Shown: positions 1 through 9,103, numbered from the stretch's first letter. The stretch is DNA of 61,097 bases from Nitrosomonas sp. (GCF_022842015.1 NZ_JALHQJ010000007.1:1-61097), one strand, 5' to 3'. Made by a program: numbers and translations. The notes: generated by a model from the sequence alone, not told the origin.

Positions 1-153
1 GAACCGGTGGCAGCCAACACTTCTCCTGAAAATAGAGCAAAAAATCGTCGTGTAGAGATTTTCGTGAAAGAGCCGCAACCACAACAACAGCGACAACAAG
101 AACTGCCGCAGCACCAAGATCAGCAACAATATATTCAACAACCGGCCTATTAA
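1..153 (+). CDS. OmpA/MotB-type C-terminal domain protein (5' end missing)
   Basis: Open from the first base to a TAA at 151-153, 50 residues visible. The segment NRAKNRRVEIFV is the usual end of an OmpA-like peptidoglycan-binding domain, which anchors envelope complexes to the cell wall. It is followed by a glutamine-rich tail of about 25 residues ending QQPAY. The stop lies 6 bp before the TrbN-like gene, so the two are probably co-transcribed at the end of a trb-type operon. The N-terminus lies outside the window, so membrane or lipoprotein signals cannot be judged. The domain call is good; the role in mating-pair formation is inferred from position. Confidence 0.7.
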   Translation, partial: EPVAANTSPENRAKNRRVEIFVKEPQPQQQRQQELPQHQDQQQYIQQPAY

Positions 154-159
154 TCCATA

Positions 160-600
160 ATGGATTTGCCACCCGATCAGCAAGAAAGAATCGTTTGCTC
201 AATCACGGCGGCCATAAAGTATGAAATACCGGCCAATATACTTTTGGCCGTTGCGGAAAAAGAAGGGGGAAAACCGGGGCAATGGGTGAGTAACCGCAAT
301 GGAACGCATGATGTGGGTTCAATGCAATTCAATACGGCCTACCTGGGCGATTTAGCCCGATACGGGATCACATCCAATGATGTCGCACAACCCGGTTGCT
401 ATCCCTATGATCTAGCAGCTTGGCGAATACGTCTGCATATCAAGCAAGATAAAGGCGATTTGTGGACAAAAGCGGCCAATTATCATTCGCGTACTCCAAA
501 AGTTAATGCAAAGTATCGGGCTGACTTGATGGCTAAAGCCGCTAAATGGGCGGATTGGCTGGAAAATCGTTTCATGACAGCGGACAACCAGAAAAAATAA
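160..600 (+). CDS. trbN: TrbN/VirB1-like lytic transglycosylase
   Basis: 146 residues with the fold signature of a specialised SLT-type transglycosylase. A likely catalytic glutamate sits in AVAEKEGG (about residues 30-37), followed by GTHDVGSMQFN (about 48-58), the block that lines the muramic-acid cleft in VirB1-type enzymes, and CYPYDLAAWR further on. Such enzymes open the peptidoglycan so the mating channel can be built. No clear signal peptide is visible; RP4 TrbN does have one, so the start could be further upstream or export may be atypical. It follows an OmpA-type gene by 6 bp, as expected near the end of an IncP trb operon. The family is confident; the exact symbol rests on context. 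Confidence 0.8.
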   Translation: MDLPPDQQERIVCSITAAIKYEIPANILLAVAEKEGGKPGQWVSNRNGTHDVGSMQFNTAYLGDLARYGITSNDVAQPGCYPYDLAAWRIRLHIKQDKGDLWTKAANYHSRTPKVNAKYRADLMAKAAKWADWLENRFMTADNQKK

Positions 601-664
601 GTTACTAACAAATTCCGTGGATAGAGCTGTGAATAACCGGCCTATGTCACGCAACGATAATGTT

Positions 665-682
665 ATTTAGCCGTGCCTAAAT
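665..682. promoter_or_regulatory. Inverted repeat upstream of the KfrB/ArdC gene cluster
   Basis: ATTTAG and CTAAAT arms around CCGTGC, in the 125-bp gap between trbN and the KfrB-like gene. The half sites resemble those of IncP global-regulator operators (TTTAGC/GCTAAA), but the spacing differs from the canonical KorB site. It is a candidate operator only. Confidence 0.3.
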
Positions 683-725
683 GACAGGCAAAATCCTATG
701 AATCCTTTGTGGGAATAGACCAGGA

Positions 726-1067
726 ATGAAACAGAGAATGATCGTAATGAATGGGTTTCGAATTTTGCAAAGCCACAATGGTCAGGGATGGGAAACTGTG
801 GGCACAATAAAGAAGGTTGAAAAGGGTATTGTGGCGGGTGTTTATAACCTATTTTTGTCAAAAGTAGCTGAAGCAAACAATACCGTTTATGAAGGAATCA
901 TTCTTTATATAGATAAAGAAAAAGAAATTGTTTTTCAAAAGGTAGATAAAGAATTTATCACACACAAACTGAAACCATTTAAAACTAAACCAACCATTGG
1001 CAAGAATGTTTCTATTCGGTACGACAATAACCAATTAAATCTAACCTTAGAAAATCATTGCCTATAG
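726..1067 (+). CDS. KfrB-domain-like protein, copy 1
   Basis: 113 residues. The N-terminus (MNGFRILQ), a central GVYNL and a later FQKV..EFITHKL block match the pattern of KfrB-type domains found on IncP plasmids. The window holds a second member on the minus strand at 54968-55318 with the same layout (MNGQKLVQ, PGVYNLYNA, LYQKNGSQYIKHDL), so this is a two-member plasmid family. Function is not established; KfrB-type domains occur in plasmid stability proteins and in some transfer proteins. ATG start with GGAATGA upstream. It appears to head a cluster with the small ORF and the ArdC-primase gene. The family call is by eye and moderately sure. Confidence 0.55.
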   Translation: MKQRMIVMNGFRILQSHNGQGWETVGTIKKVEKGIVAGVYNLFLSKVAEANNTVYEGIILYIDKEKEIVFQKVDKEFITHKLKPFKTKPTIGKNVSIRYDNNQLNLTLENHCL

Positions 1068-1089
1068 ATTTCTTACAGGAGTAAGTGAC

Positions 1090-1299
1090 ATGAATAAGAC
1101 AAAAAATGGGATAAATGGGATGTCGGTGGAAGACCTGAAGATCATGGACGAGATCATAGATGCGAAGCTTCAGGACGCTGAAATACCAGGCTTTCAAGCT
1201 GAATTTGATCCAATGGAAGCTGAAAGGATTGGGGCCTTTGAGGAAGATGCTCTGAGCGAACAAGATGCACTGGATAGCGTGATAGATCAACAAGCATAG
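1090..1299 (+). CDS. Small acidic hypothetical protein
   Basis: 69 residues, strongly acidic, with a predicted helical middle ([20 protein letters not shown]). An AGGAG ribosome-binding site at 1077-1081 precedes the ATG by 8 bp. It lies 22 bp after the KfrB-like gene and 10 bp before the ArdC-primase gene, so translation with its neighbours is likely. I do not recognise the family. An acidic small protein here could be a DNA mimic or a partner of the antirestriction protein, but nothing in the sequence proves it. Confidence 0.55.
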   Translation: MNKTKNGINGMSVEDLKIMDEIIDAKLQDAEIPGFQAEFDPMEAERIGAFEEDALSEQDALDSVIDQQA

Positions 1300-1309
1300 G
1301 GGTTAATGC

Positions 1310-3595
1310 GTGATGGAAAAAATCAAAAAGACTTTTCATGAGCAAATAGCCGAAAATTTGATTGAGCAACTAAAGAAGGGCACAGCACCTTGGCAAAAGC
1401 CGTGGCAGCCAGGAGATCCACTTCTAACATTACCGAATAACCCAACAACGGGTAAAAACTACAAGGGCATTAATGTGTTGCAATTGATGTGTCAGGGGCG
1501 CACTGATCCGCGCTGGCTGACGTACAAACAGGCAGTAAACTTTGGCGCACAGGTTCGTAAAGGTGAAAAAAGCACACTGGTGCAGCATTGGAAATTTGCG
1601 GATGAGCGCATCAAAAAAGATGACAACGGTAATCCTGTTTTGGATAGTGAGGGTAAGCAAATAAAAGAACAAGTAAAACTTGAGCGTCCGAGGGTGTTTT
1701 ATGCATCCGTATTCAATGCTGAACAGATTGATAACTTGCCCAAGCTTGAAATTAAAGCCCCCGATTGGGAGCCGCTGGATCGTGCCGAACAAATATTGCA
1801 ACAATCCAATGCCGTCATCCATCATGGTGAAAATGACCGCGCATTTTACCGGCCATCAACGGACAGCATTCATTTGCCGCATAAGCACCAGTTTTCAGCA
1901 CCGGAACACTATTACGCAACGGCGCTACATGAATTGGGACATTGGAGTGGATCAGAGACACGTCTGAATCGTGATCTCTCACATCCATTCGGTAGTGAAG
2001 GTTATGCAAAAGAAGAATTGCGCGCTGAGATTGCCAGTATGTTGCTAGGGGGAGAATTGGGCATTGGTCATGATCCAGAACAACATGCTGCTTATGTGAG
2101 TTCATGGATCAAGGTATTGGAAGAAGACCCGAAAGAGATCTTTAGAGCGGCGGCCGATGCTGAAAAAATCAAGGATTTTGTACTATCATTCTCACAGCAA
2201 CAGGAAATTGTTGATCAGGAGGAAATCACGATGGATCAGACCAGTCAGCAGAATAATGATGCAGGCTCACGTAAATACCTATTTGTTCCTTATGCAGAAA
2301 AAGATCTGGCGAAAGCTGCCGGTGCTTGCTGGGATAACACGGCCAAAGCCTGGTATGTAGGGCCAGAAGCGGATATTCGCACCTTGCAGCGTTGGCTGCC
2401 TGAGAATGTTTCCGGACAGCAGGATCCCGCTATGTCGCCTGAAGCTGAATTTGCCGACTTACTGCGCTCTCACGGTTGCGTTATTGACGACAATCATCCG
2501 CTACTGGATGGCAGCAAACACAGGGTCAAGGTTATCGGTGACAAGCCCGGTGAAAAATCCGGGTTTTATGTGGCACATCTGGATGGGCATCCTGCCGGAT
2601 ATTTCAAGAATAATCGGTCAGGGCTTGAGACACGCTGGAAGGCCAAAGGATATTCCTTAACTGACGAGCAAAAAACGGCACTTGTGACAAAGGCCGCCAT
2701 CAAGCAGCAAAGTAGAAAAACCGAGCAACACCAGCAGCAATTGAAAGTTGCGGAAGCTATCAAGGAATTACTGGCAATTGCACCACTTGCGGATTCTGAA
2801 CATCCTTACCTATTGGATAAGAATGCACGGCCAGGTGATTTGAGAATAGTACCTGAGAATGCAGATGCTTTGCCCGCTGATTCTATGATTAAAATTGGTA
2901 AAGACTGGAAGGAAGCCAAGGCATTACGTGAAGAAAACCCAGGCAGCATCGTTTTAACAGCCGGTGATTTGTTGCTACCGGCAGAAGACATCAATGGACA
3001 AACCTGGACAGTGCAAACGATACAACCGGGTGGTGCCAAGTTTTTTGTAACAGGTAGCAAAAAAGAAAGCAATTTTCATGTGGTTGATAGTGAATATCGG
3101 GGGTTGGCTGCACTCGATGCTGTGACGGCGATTGTGATCGCAGAAGGTTACGCGACCGCAGATACCTTATCGCAAGCCTTAAGTTGTCCGGTTGTGGCTG
3201 CATTTGATTCGGGCAATCTGCTTAAAGTCGCTCAAGTTTTGCAAAATAAATACCCGCAGAAACCTATTGTTATCGCCGGTGATGATGATTTAACACAGGA
3301 ATCAATAAATGGCAAAAATCCAGGTAAGGAAAAAGCAATGGAAGCCGCACAGCTGGTGAATGGTGCTGTAGTTCTTCCCATTTTTGCACCCGGTGAGCAA
3401 ATGTCACAACAATTAAGTGACTTTAATGATCTGGCTAATAAAAGCGTGTTGGGTATTGAAGCAGTCAAACGTCAGGTCGGGTCGGTTGTTGAAAAAGTAT
3501 CTCAGCAGGCTAAACAGGACAGCTTATTGAAGTTACAAGTCCCTATTGAACCTAAACAGCAGGAAATCAAGCAAAAACGGGCATTGGTCAGGTAA
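1310..3595 (+). CDS. ArdC-type antirestriction protein fused to DUF5710 and Toprim primase domain
   Basis: 761 residues in three parts. Residues 1-290 are ArdC-like: an N-terminal ssDNA-binding domain (FHEQIAENLIEQL, APWQKPW) and a zinc metallopeptidase-like domain with HELGH at 207-211. Residues 322-364 form a DUF5710 module (KYLFVPYAEKDLAKAAGACWD). Residues about 480-700 are primase-like, with a Toprim core showing AEGYATADTL near 611-620 and the GDDD acidic cluster at 657-660. ArdC proteins protect incoming single strands from restriction, and TraC-type primases prime the complementary strand. GTG at 1310 (GGGG 7 bp upstream) or ATG at 1313 could be the start. It belongs with the downstream JAMM and SRAP genes. 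The C-terminal 50 residues are glutamine/lysine-rich and unassigned. Confidence 0.85.
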   Translation: MMEKIKKTFHEQIAENLIEQLKKGTAPWQKPWQPGDPLLTLPNNPTTGKNYKGINVLQLMCQGRTDPRWLTYKQAVNFGAQVRKGEKSTLVQHWKFADERIKKDDNGNPVLDSEGKQIKEQVKLERPRVFYASVFNAEQIDNLPKLEIKAPDWEPLDRAEQILQQSNAVIHHGENDRAFYRPSTDSIHLPHKHQFSAPEHYYATALHELGHWSGSETRLNRDLSHPFGSEGYAKEELRAEIASMLLGGELGIGHDPEQHAAYVSSWIKVLEEDPKEIFRAAADAEKIKDFVLSFSQQQEIVDQEEITMDQTSQQNNDAGSRKYLFVPYAEKDLAKAAGACWDNTAKAWYVGPEADIRTLQRWLPENVSGQQDPAMSPEAEFADLLRSHGCVIDDNHPLLDGSKHRVKVIGDKPGEKSGFYVAHLDGHPAGYFKNNRSGLETRWKAKGYSLTDEQKTALVTKAAIKQQSRKTEQHQQQLKVAEAIKELLAIAPLADSEHPYLLDKNARPGDLRIVPENADALPADSMIKIGKDWKEAKALREENPGSIVLTAGDLLLPAEDINGQTWTVQTIQPGGAKFFVTGSKKESNFHVVDSEYRGLAALDAVTAIVIAEGYATADTLSQALSCPVVAAFDSGNLLKVAQVLQNKYPQKPIVIAGDDDLTQESINGKNPGKEKAMEAAQLVNGAVVLPIFAPGEQMSQQLSDFNDLANKSVLGIEAVKRQVGSVVEKVSQQAKQDSLLKLQVPIEPKQQEIKQKRALVR

Positions 3596-3615
3596 TCTCA
3601 TAAGGAGGCCGCAAG

Positions 3616-4740
3616 ATGCGCGATAATATGCTGAAGATTCCAGGAACCCCATCCAATTCTGATGAAGGTGATCTTTATGAAAACATTGAGACTCGTCCCG
3701 GTACTACCGAAAAGCAAAAAGAAGCGGGGCGAGGTGCCTACACAGAACTGCTCGAAGCTCATGCTCGATGGGCAGGTGGCACCTTACTGGGTTGTGATTT
3801 CCCAAAAGATTTCCGAGAAAAAGGAGGAAGCACATTCCTGAATCAGCCTATCAAGTCAGGCCAAGATCTGGCAATAATGGCGCAAATACTGCGCGATCCG
3901 CGCTATGAGACGCTGAGAATCTTCTATACCCGTATGAATCGTATCGTTCATCATACGGCTGTGAGTTCCAGATTGCCGGGTGCAGTCTATCTGGAGAAGA
4001 TTGGACATGCCAAACATGATCTGGGTGTTTTGGTAGAAAAGACTAGGCGACATGTTAAAGCAGATGGTTACTGGTTATTGCATAACCATCCATCGGGTAA
4101 TGCTAAGCCATCAAGTCAGGATGTCAGGCTCACAGAAATAATCGCATCATTTGTTCCGAGTTTCAAAGGCCATGTGGTTATCAATACCAGTCAATACAGT
4201 GTCATTGATAAAGACGGTCAGGTCGATTTTGTGGATTGGATGGGCGATCAGGCAGGGGGTTATCAGAATAATCATTCTAAAAGTCATGAGCTGCTTTTGG
4301 AGAAAATAGCCTCACCGGAGGATCTGGCAAAGATAGGCCATGCTTTAAAAAAGCGAGACCAGTTTTTTAACTTGATAGGCATCAGTGCAACAGGTTATGT
4401 ATTATCGTTAAGTGAGTTACCCCTATCTGTACTGAATCGCCCTCAAAATCTGCTTTTGGCGCGACTACAAAATTTTGCACGTAATTCTGGCGTCAATACG
4501 GTATTTGCCATCGCGAATGCCAATGATTACAGACACCCGGTATTATCTAAAGCCTGTGAAGTTGGCATACTAAAAGATGTGCTAACCGTAGAGGGCTCTG
4601 ATTATCGTTCATTGCGGAAAGAAGGGTTATTTGCGTCCATGCCCGGTGAAATAAGCGCCATTTTTAGGAAGCCCAGAGCCTTTGTGAAGGAAGATGGCGG
4701 ATTGGGCAAATACACAAGGGGTAGAGGGCGCAGTAGGTAA
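3616..4740 (+). CDS. RadC-like JAMM/MPN domain protein
   Basis: 374 residues. Residues about 70-205 form a RadC-type JAB/MPN domain with the metal-binding signature HNHPSGNAKPSSQD (HxH at 156-158, aspartate at 169) and an upstream acidic beta-strand (LRIFYTRMNRIVHH). The C-terminal half (about 215-374) matches nothing I recognise. RadC-like proteins are frequent on mobile elements; their biochemical role is unsettled, and JAMM folds are metallopeptidases or structural. AGGAGG at 3603-3608 precedes the ATG by 7 bp. It lies 20 bp downstream of the ArdC-primase gene and 14 bp upstream of the SRAP gene, so all are probably one operon. Confidence 0.8.
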   Translation: MRDNMLKIPGTPSNSDEGDLYENIETRPGTTEKQKEAGRGAYTELLEAHARWAGGTLLGCDFPKDFREKGGSTFLNQPIKSGQDLAIMAQILRDPRYETLRIFYTRMNRIVHHTAVSSRLPGAVYLEKIGHAKHDLGVLVEKTRRHVKADGYWLLHNHPSGNAKPSSQDVRLTEIIASFVPSFKGHVVINTSQYSVIDKDGQVDFVDWMGDQAGGYQNNHSKSHELLLEKIASPEDLAKIGHALKKRDQFFNLIGISATGYVLSLSELPLSVLNRPQNLLLARLQNFARNSGVNTVFAIANANDYRHPVLSKACEVGILKDVLTVEGSDYRSLRKEGLFASMPGEISAIFRKPRAFVKEDGGLGKYTRGRGRSR

Positions 4741-4754
4741 CGGGCGGGATAGTT

Positions 4755-5168
4755 ATGTGTGGCGGTATTGAATACCAGGATCAGAAGATTTATTTCCCGC
4801 AACCGGATGCACGCTTGCCTGTGCGGCTACGAGATGGCCATGTTACCTGGATAACGTGGGGCAGGCGCAAGGATGAAGCTACCGGTAAATTTCCGAATGG
4901 CGGCTGGGCACGATTGAATTCCATAAAAAACGGTAAATGGAAGCCCTGGCATCCAAGGCCGGTTTTAATTGCCGCTGGCCAGTTCATGGAAAAGGACCAT
5001 GACAATCAATCTCACTGGGTATCCTTGGATACAAGAATGGCGATTCAAGGACTATTGGCAGAAAGAGATGATGAAATGCGGGTTTATGTGGTGACTATCA
5101 ACACGCCACCTGAATATGCCTGGATACATGACCGCTGGCCAAGATTGGTTCGACTGAAGGATCAATAG
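4755..5168 (+). CDS. Short SRAP (HMCES/YedK-like) DNA-protein crosslinking protein
   Basis: 137 residues beginning MCGG. SRAP proteins use Cys2, exposed by Met removal, to make a stable thiazolidine crosslink to abasic sites in ssDNA. All expected landmarks can be placed: Cys2; an ARLN segment with Asn55; RPVLIAAGQFMEKD with Glu79 in the position of the RCLIPADGFYEW glutamate; and IHDRWP with His125 matching the IHDRMP histidine. The protein is well below the roughly 220 residues of YedK, with the N-terminal half compressed. It sits 14 bp after the JAMM gene in what looks like an ssDNA-care operon. The fold call is strong by motif; activity of the short form is inference. Confidence 0.75.
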   Translation: MCGGIEYQDQKIYFPQPDARLPVRLRDGHVTWITWGRRKDEATGKFPNGGWARLNSIKNGKWKPWHPRPVLIAAGQFMEKDHDNQSHWVSLDTRMAIQGLLAERDDEMRVYVVTINTPPEYAWIHDRWPRLVRLKDQ

Positions 5169-5513
5169 TCATTCACGTTTTATTTTATCTGGTCGATGAA
5201 ATAATTGTAGGCATTAATAAATCTTACCGTATGATTTTATTCAGAAACTTTTCCCAGAGAATTGTTCTCCCCTAATGATTCCCTGGGTTCCTCCAATCAA
5301 AACACACCCAATCGTATTATTTCTTTTTATCTGTTTGTTTTGGCTTTGTTGATTTGGCTGCATTGGTTTTCTTAACAGAGGCCGCAGCATCAGATAAAGT
5401 TTTACCTGGCTTGAATTTAACGACCTTTTTGGCAGGAATTGTCATGGTTACACCAGTCGCTGGATTGCGGCCTTCACGACCTGCGCGTTCTGTCACTGAA
5501 AAAGTACCAAATC
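5159..5513. repeat. HU-locus duplication, copy A (partner at 17904-18253)
   Basis: From GATCAATAGTC at the end of the SRAP gene through the HU 3' end, this stretch aligns base for base, with scattered differences, to 17904-18253. Shared blocks include ATAATTGTAGGCA and CAATCAAAACA followed by the TCGTATTATTTCTTTTT run just beyond the HU stop. Copy A stops where a transposon terminus begins at 5514. The 148 bp between the SRAP and HU genes therefore hold no gene, only this duplicated flank. Confidence 0.75.
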
Positions 5514-5814
5514 GGGTTAAATCCCATAAAGGTACGAAACTACCAATAGGATTTTTGAGCATAGATTGAGCGGCCCGGATTCTTTCATCTGTCATGAGGG
5601 TTGGTCGACTACGAATCCGGCCATTTTTGCGGGCCGATTTCAACCCGGCCTGTGTGTTTTCAACGATGATTTTGCGCTGAAACTGATCGAAAGCAGCATT
5701 CATGTAGAAGAAGAGCCCGCCTTCCGGTGTTGATGTGTCGATATTCTGAGTGATGACTTTCAGGCCAATTTGCCATTCCTCTAAATCTTTAACCGTGCTA
5801 ATCACCTGAGTCAA
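5317..5814 (-). pseudogene. Chimeric ORF: transposon resolvase C-terminus fused to HU C-terminus
   Basis: 165 residues, but not one natural gene. Residues about 1-100 are the back half of a serine resolvase ([41 protein letters not shown]). The frame then runs through the transposon terminal repeat ([13 protein letters not shown]) into the C-terminal half of an HU DNA-binding protein ([33 protein letters not shown]) and ends in a lysine-rich tail. The intact HU at 18110-18391 shows what is missing: about 47 N-terminal residues, including the dimerising helices. A hybrid could be translated, but it lacks the resolvase active-site region and the HU dimer core, so it is read as two broken genes joined by insertion. 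Confidence 0.8.
5514..5564 (+). repeat. Left terminal inverted repeat of the Tn3-family transposon
   Basis: Starts GGGTTAAATCCCATAAAGG and runs on to TTTTTGAGCATA. Nearly identical for about 50 bp to the solo terminus at 16682, so the shared part exceeds a normal 38-bp repeat and includes the tnpR 3' end. Confidence 0.85.
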
Positions 5815-6018
5815 TTATCGCGTCAGGCGCGATAATTTCCAAACGACAAGCATATCACCTTCACGCATATAATCGAGGGCTTCCTGTAACTGTTTTCGTT
5901 TCTTGTTGGCGCCGAATATTTTTCCTTAAATATCTTTTGCATCCGGCTTCATTAAGGGCATCGATCTGGTGCTGCAGATTTTGATCAGTGTTGATACCCT
6001 TGCATATCCGATAAGCAT
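5815..6018 (-). pseudogene. tnpR: tnpR resolvase N-terminal remnant
   Basis: Reading minus from ATG at 6018 gives MLIGYARVST, the start of a serine resolvase with its catalytic Ser, but the frame is lost at once. Pieces DQNLQHQIDALNEAGC, FGANKKRKQLQEALDYMREGD and MLVVWKLSRLTR are recognisable in different frames, and a TAA interrupts LTR/LTQV just before 5814. At least two frameshifts and one stop separate this from the C-terminal half at 5514-5814. The gene diverges from tnpA, as in Tn3-subgroup transposons. Cointegrate resolution by this copy should be lost. Confidence 0.8.
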
Positions 6019-6067
6019 ATTTTTAGCTCTCAAAACCATCCTTTTCAGAACATCTCGGGGTTACGCC

Positions 6068-9000
6068 ATGCCAAGAATGAATATTTTGAACAAAAGCGAA
6101 CAAGAGATGTTTGATGCACCTCCTGTTTTTAGTAGCGCTGAGCGTAAACGGTTTTGCAATTTCCCGAATTCCTTAAAAGAAAAAACAGAGACGTTGCGCA
6201 AACCATCAACCAAAATTGGCTTCCTCTTGTCTTGCGGGTATTTCAAAGCCACCAAAAGGTTTTTTAAACCCGAAGATTATCATCAAAATGACACTGCCTA
6301 TGTCGCCCGTATTTTAAATCTTTTACCGGATCAATTTGCTCCAGAGCAATATGTACAAAGCACGCGGCACTGGCACCAGGATATTATTCTGGAATTTTAC
6401 GGCTACAGGCGCTTCGATCAACAAAGTCTCGATGCCATCAGTGAAGAAATTATCTCCATGATGCGCTCACAACTCAAACCCAGATTGATTTTCTGGAGGT
6501 GTATTGATGTTTTGATCCGGGAGCGTGTACAAATTCCGGCATATTTTCAGCTTTCGGAACTAATTTTGAAAGCCGTAAACCAAAGAAAAAAAGAACTCGC
6601 AGCCGTGATTCGCCAAGAATTAAGTGTTGAGGTGAAATCCTTACTGGATGGTATGTTTGCCCAGGAAACAGAAAGCTCGCATGCCAGATATAAATTGACC
6701 CTGCTCAAGAAGCTATCGCAATCGACAAAACCGACACAGATCAAGGAACGGGCTGCCGATCTTCTGTATATTGCTGAACTTTACGATAGTCTGAAACCTC
6801 TCCTTCCTGTTCTTGATCTTGGATATGAAGGTATCCGGTATTTTGCCAATTCCGTTATCAAATCTGATATTTTCCAGCTCAATCAGCGCACCGAAGAAGA
6901 CCGCTACGTACATGTTGTTGCTTTCATCACTCATCAATATTATCGGCTTCAGGATAATCTGGTCGATACACTTTTAGCTTCTGTGAAAACCTTTGAAAAT
7001 AGTGCCAAACGGGATCATAAAGAATGGTGCTACGAGCAGCATAAAACGCAGCATCAATCTCTTAAAACGCTTGCCTTTTCAATTGATGAAAAAGTGTTCG
7101 GTTTTGTGCACCAGATCCAGGACATCATAGACAATGATGAAGCCGATTCTAGAAAACTGGCTCTGATTAAGGGTTTATTGGAAACGCACCAGACCTATTT
7201 TCCGGATATTGAACAACAATGGCAGGATTTTAGAAGCGGATTTGATGCCGATGATCCAAGTTATTACGATATTCTGGAAGAGCGCTCTTTGCGATTGCAA
7301 AACCGGGTCAGTCCCATTCTCAAAGCTTTGGAATTTCATGGTGAAATAAGCGCAAAAGATATTGCTGATGCCATAGACCACTTTAAGAAAACCAATGGCG
7401 TGATCAGGCATAATGCCCCGATGGGCTTTTTGGAAAGCGCCCAACAACAGGCCGTTGCCGGAAACGGGACGTTTCGACCGTCTCTTTACAAAGCCCTTTT
7501 ATTCATGCATGTGGCAAACGCTATCAAATCAGGCCAGCTAAACTTAGAAAACTCCTACAAATACCGCTCTTTGGACGAATATTTAATTTCCAAGGATAGA
7601 TGGAGTGAAGAAAGAAAAAAGTTGTTGCGTAGAGCAGCGTTAGAGCCCTTTGAAAATTGCACAAACGTGCTCAAACAACTGGATCAAGCTTTGTCCGTGC
7701 AGTATCAGAAAACTAACAACAATATCTGTGATAACAACAATCCACATTTCAAGGTCGGAGCCAATAATAATTTCGCGATTGCAACACCGAAACAGGAAGA
7801 TGAAGCAGTCGACCTACTCAAACCGTATTTCCCAGATCGTCATTTTGTACCGCTACCGGAAATATTATCAACCGTAAACGCTCACACAGAATTTTTGCAG
7901 GAATTCCAGCATTGGCAGCAAAGATACGCCAAAGGCCGTACAGATGACAAAGTTCTATATGCCGGAATTGTAGGTATGGGCTGTGCAATCGGCATTCCGA
8001 AAATGTCACGCATATCAAAACTGATAAATGAGAGCGCTCTGCAACATGCCGTCAACTGGTATTTTTCGCTTGATAACATCCGCGCGGCCAATGATTGTAT
8101 TGTTCGGTTTATGGATCGGATGGAACTGCCCAATATCTACCGTAAAAATCAGGAAACCCTGCATACGGCCAGTGATGGACAGAAATTCGAGGTCAGGACA
8201 GATTCCCTGAACGCCAATTACTCCTTCAAATATTTTGGCAAAGGGCAAGGCGTGACAGCCAATACGTTCATTGATGAGCGTAATTTGCTCTGGCATTCCC
8301 TTGTTTTTAGCGCATCAGAACGTGAAAGTGCCTATGTAATTGATGGCCTCATGCACAACGATGTCATCAAAAGCGACATTCATTCTACAGATACGCATGG
8401 TTACAGCGAAGCCATCTTTGCCACCACGCACTTGCTTGGCTTTTCTTATGCGCCACGCATCAAAAACTTGAAGAAACAAACGCTTTATATTTTTAAAAAC
8501 GGAAAAAATAATGTCCAATCAGATTGGAATGTTCAGTCAACAAAATATGTGAATGAAACGGTTATCGAAGAATATTGGGATGATATTCTGAGGCTTGTTA
8601 CCACAATAAAACTCAAGGAAATAAGTGCTTCGGATATTTTCAGGCGACTCAATTCATATTCGAAACAGCACAAATTATATCAAGCCCTTAAATCCTTCGG
8701 ACAGATCATAAAATCCGATTTTATCCTTCGTTATATTGATGATGTTGAATTACGGCAGGCTATTGAAAGACAGCTCAACAAAGTCGAACTGGCCAACAGG
8801 TTCACACGAGCTATCGCCGTCGGAAATCCGCGAGAATTTACGCAAGGAGACAAAGAAGAGCAGGAAATTGCCGAGAGCTGCAACCGACTGATTAAAAATT
8901 CCATTATCTGCTGGAATTATCTGTATTTATCACAAAAACTGGAACGGATAGACAATCCAGAACAAAAAGATAAGCTCCTGTCCGCGATTTCGTCGCATTC

Positions 9001-9103
9001 CCCTATGTCATGGGCACATACCAATCTGCTTGGTGAATATGATTTTTCAGATGAGAAACTTAAAGATACTGCCGGAATCCGACTCCCAAAAATTGCAACA
9101 TAA
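6068..9103 (+). CDS. tnpA: Tn3-family transposase TnpA
   Basis: 1011 residues from ATG 6068 (MPRMNILNKSEQEMF), the normal start and length for the family; an in-frame ATG at 5969 adds 33 unrelated residues and was not used. The N-terminal DUF4158 DNA-binding region (FNFPNS-like block, KIGFLLSCGYFKATKRFF) is followed by the transposase domain with GIVGMGCAIG, HSTDTHGYSEAIFATTHLLGF (catalytic aspartate region) and the closing EEQEIAESCNRLIKNSIICWNYLYL block with the final catalytic glutamate. It acts on the 5514 and 9206 ends by replicative transposition. No frameshift or stop was seen, so it may be active and could mobilise the solo ends at 16682 and 32223. Confidence 0.92.
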   Translation: MPRMNILNKSEQEMFDAPPVFSSAERKRFCNFPNSLKEKTETLRKPSTKIGFLLSCGYFKATKRFFKPEDYHQNDTAYVARILNLLPDQFAPEQYVQSTRHWHQDIILEFYGYRRFDQQSLDAISEEIISMMRSQLKPRLIFWRCIDVLIRERVQIPAYFQLSELILKAVNQRKKELAAVIRQELSVEVKSLLDGMFAQETESSHARYKLTLLKKLSQSTKPTQIKERAADLLYIAELYDSLKPLLPVLDLGYEGIRYFANSVIKSDIFQLNQRTEEDRYVHVVAFITHQYYRLQDNLVDTLLASVKTFENSAKRDHKEWCYEQHKTQHQSLKTLAFSIDEKVFGFVHQIQDIIDNDEADSRKLALIKGLLETHQTYFPDIEQQWQDFRSGFDADDPSYYDILEERSLRLQNRVSPILKALEFHGEISAKDIADAIDHFKKTNGVIRHNAPMGFLESAQQQAVAGNGTFRPSLYKALLFMHVANAIKSGQLNLENSYKYRSLDEYLISKDRWSEERKKLLRRAALEPFENCTNVLKQLDQALSVQYQKTNNNICDNNNPHFKVGANNNFAIATPKQEDEAVDLLKPYFPDRHFVPLPEILSTVNAHTEFLQEFQHWQQRYAKGRTDDKVLYAGIVGMGCAIGIPKMSRISKLINESALQHAVNWYFSLDNIRAANDCIVRFMDRMELPNIYRKNQETLHTASDGQKFEVRTDSLNANYSFKYFGKGQGVTANTFIDERNLLWHSLVFSASERESAYVIDGLMHNDVIKSDIHSTDTHGYSEAIFATTHLLGFSYAPRIKNLKKQTLYIFKNGKNNVQSDWNVQSTKYVNETVIEEYWDDILRLVTTIKLKEISASDIFRRLNSYSKQHKLYQALKSFGQIIKSDFILRYIDDVELRQAIERQLNKVELANRFTRAIAVGNPREFTQGDKEEQEIAESCNRLIKNSIICWNYLYLSQKLERIDNPEQKDKLLSAISSHSPMSWAHTNLLGEYDFSDEKLKDTAGIRLPKIAT

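Noticed and set aside
5969-6067. Upstream extension of the Tn3-family transposase
   Set aside because: The extra 33 residues are not family-like, overlap the decayed tnpR/res region, and MPRMNIL at 6068 is the normal start.
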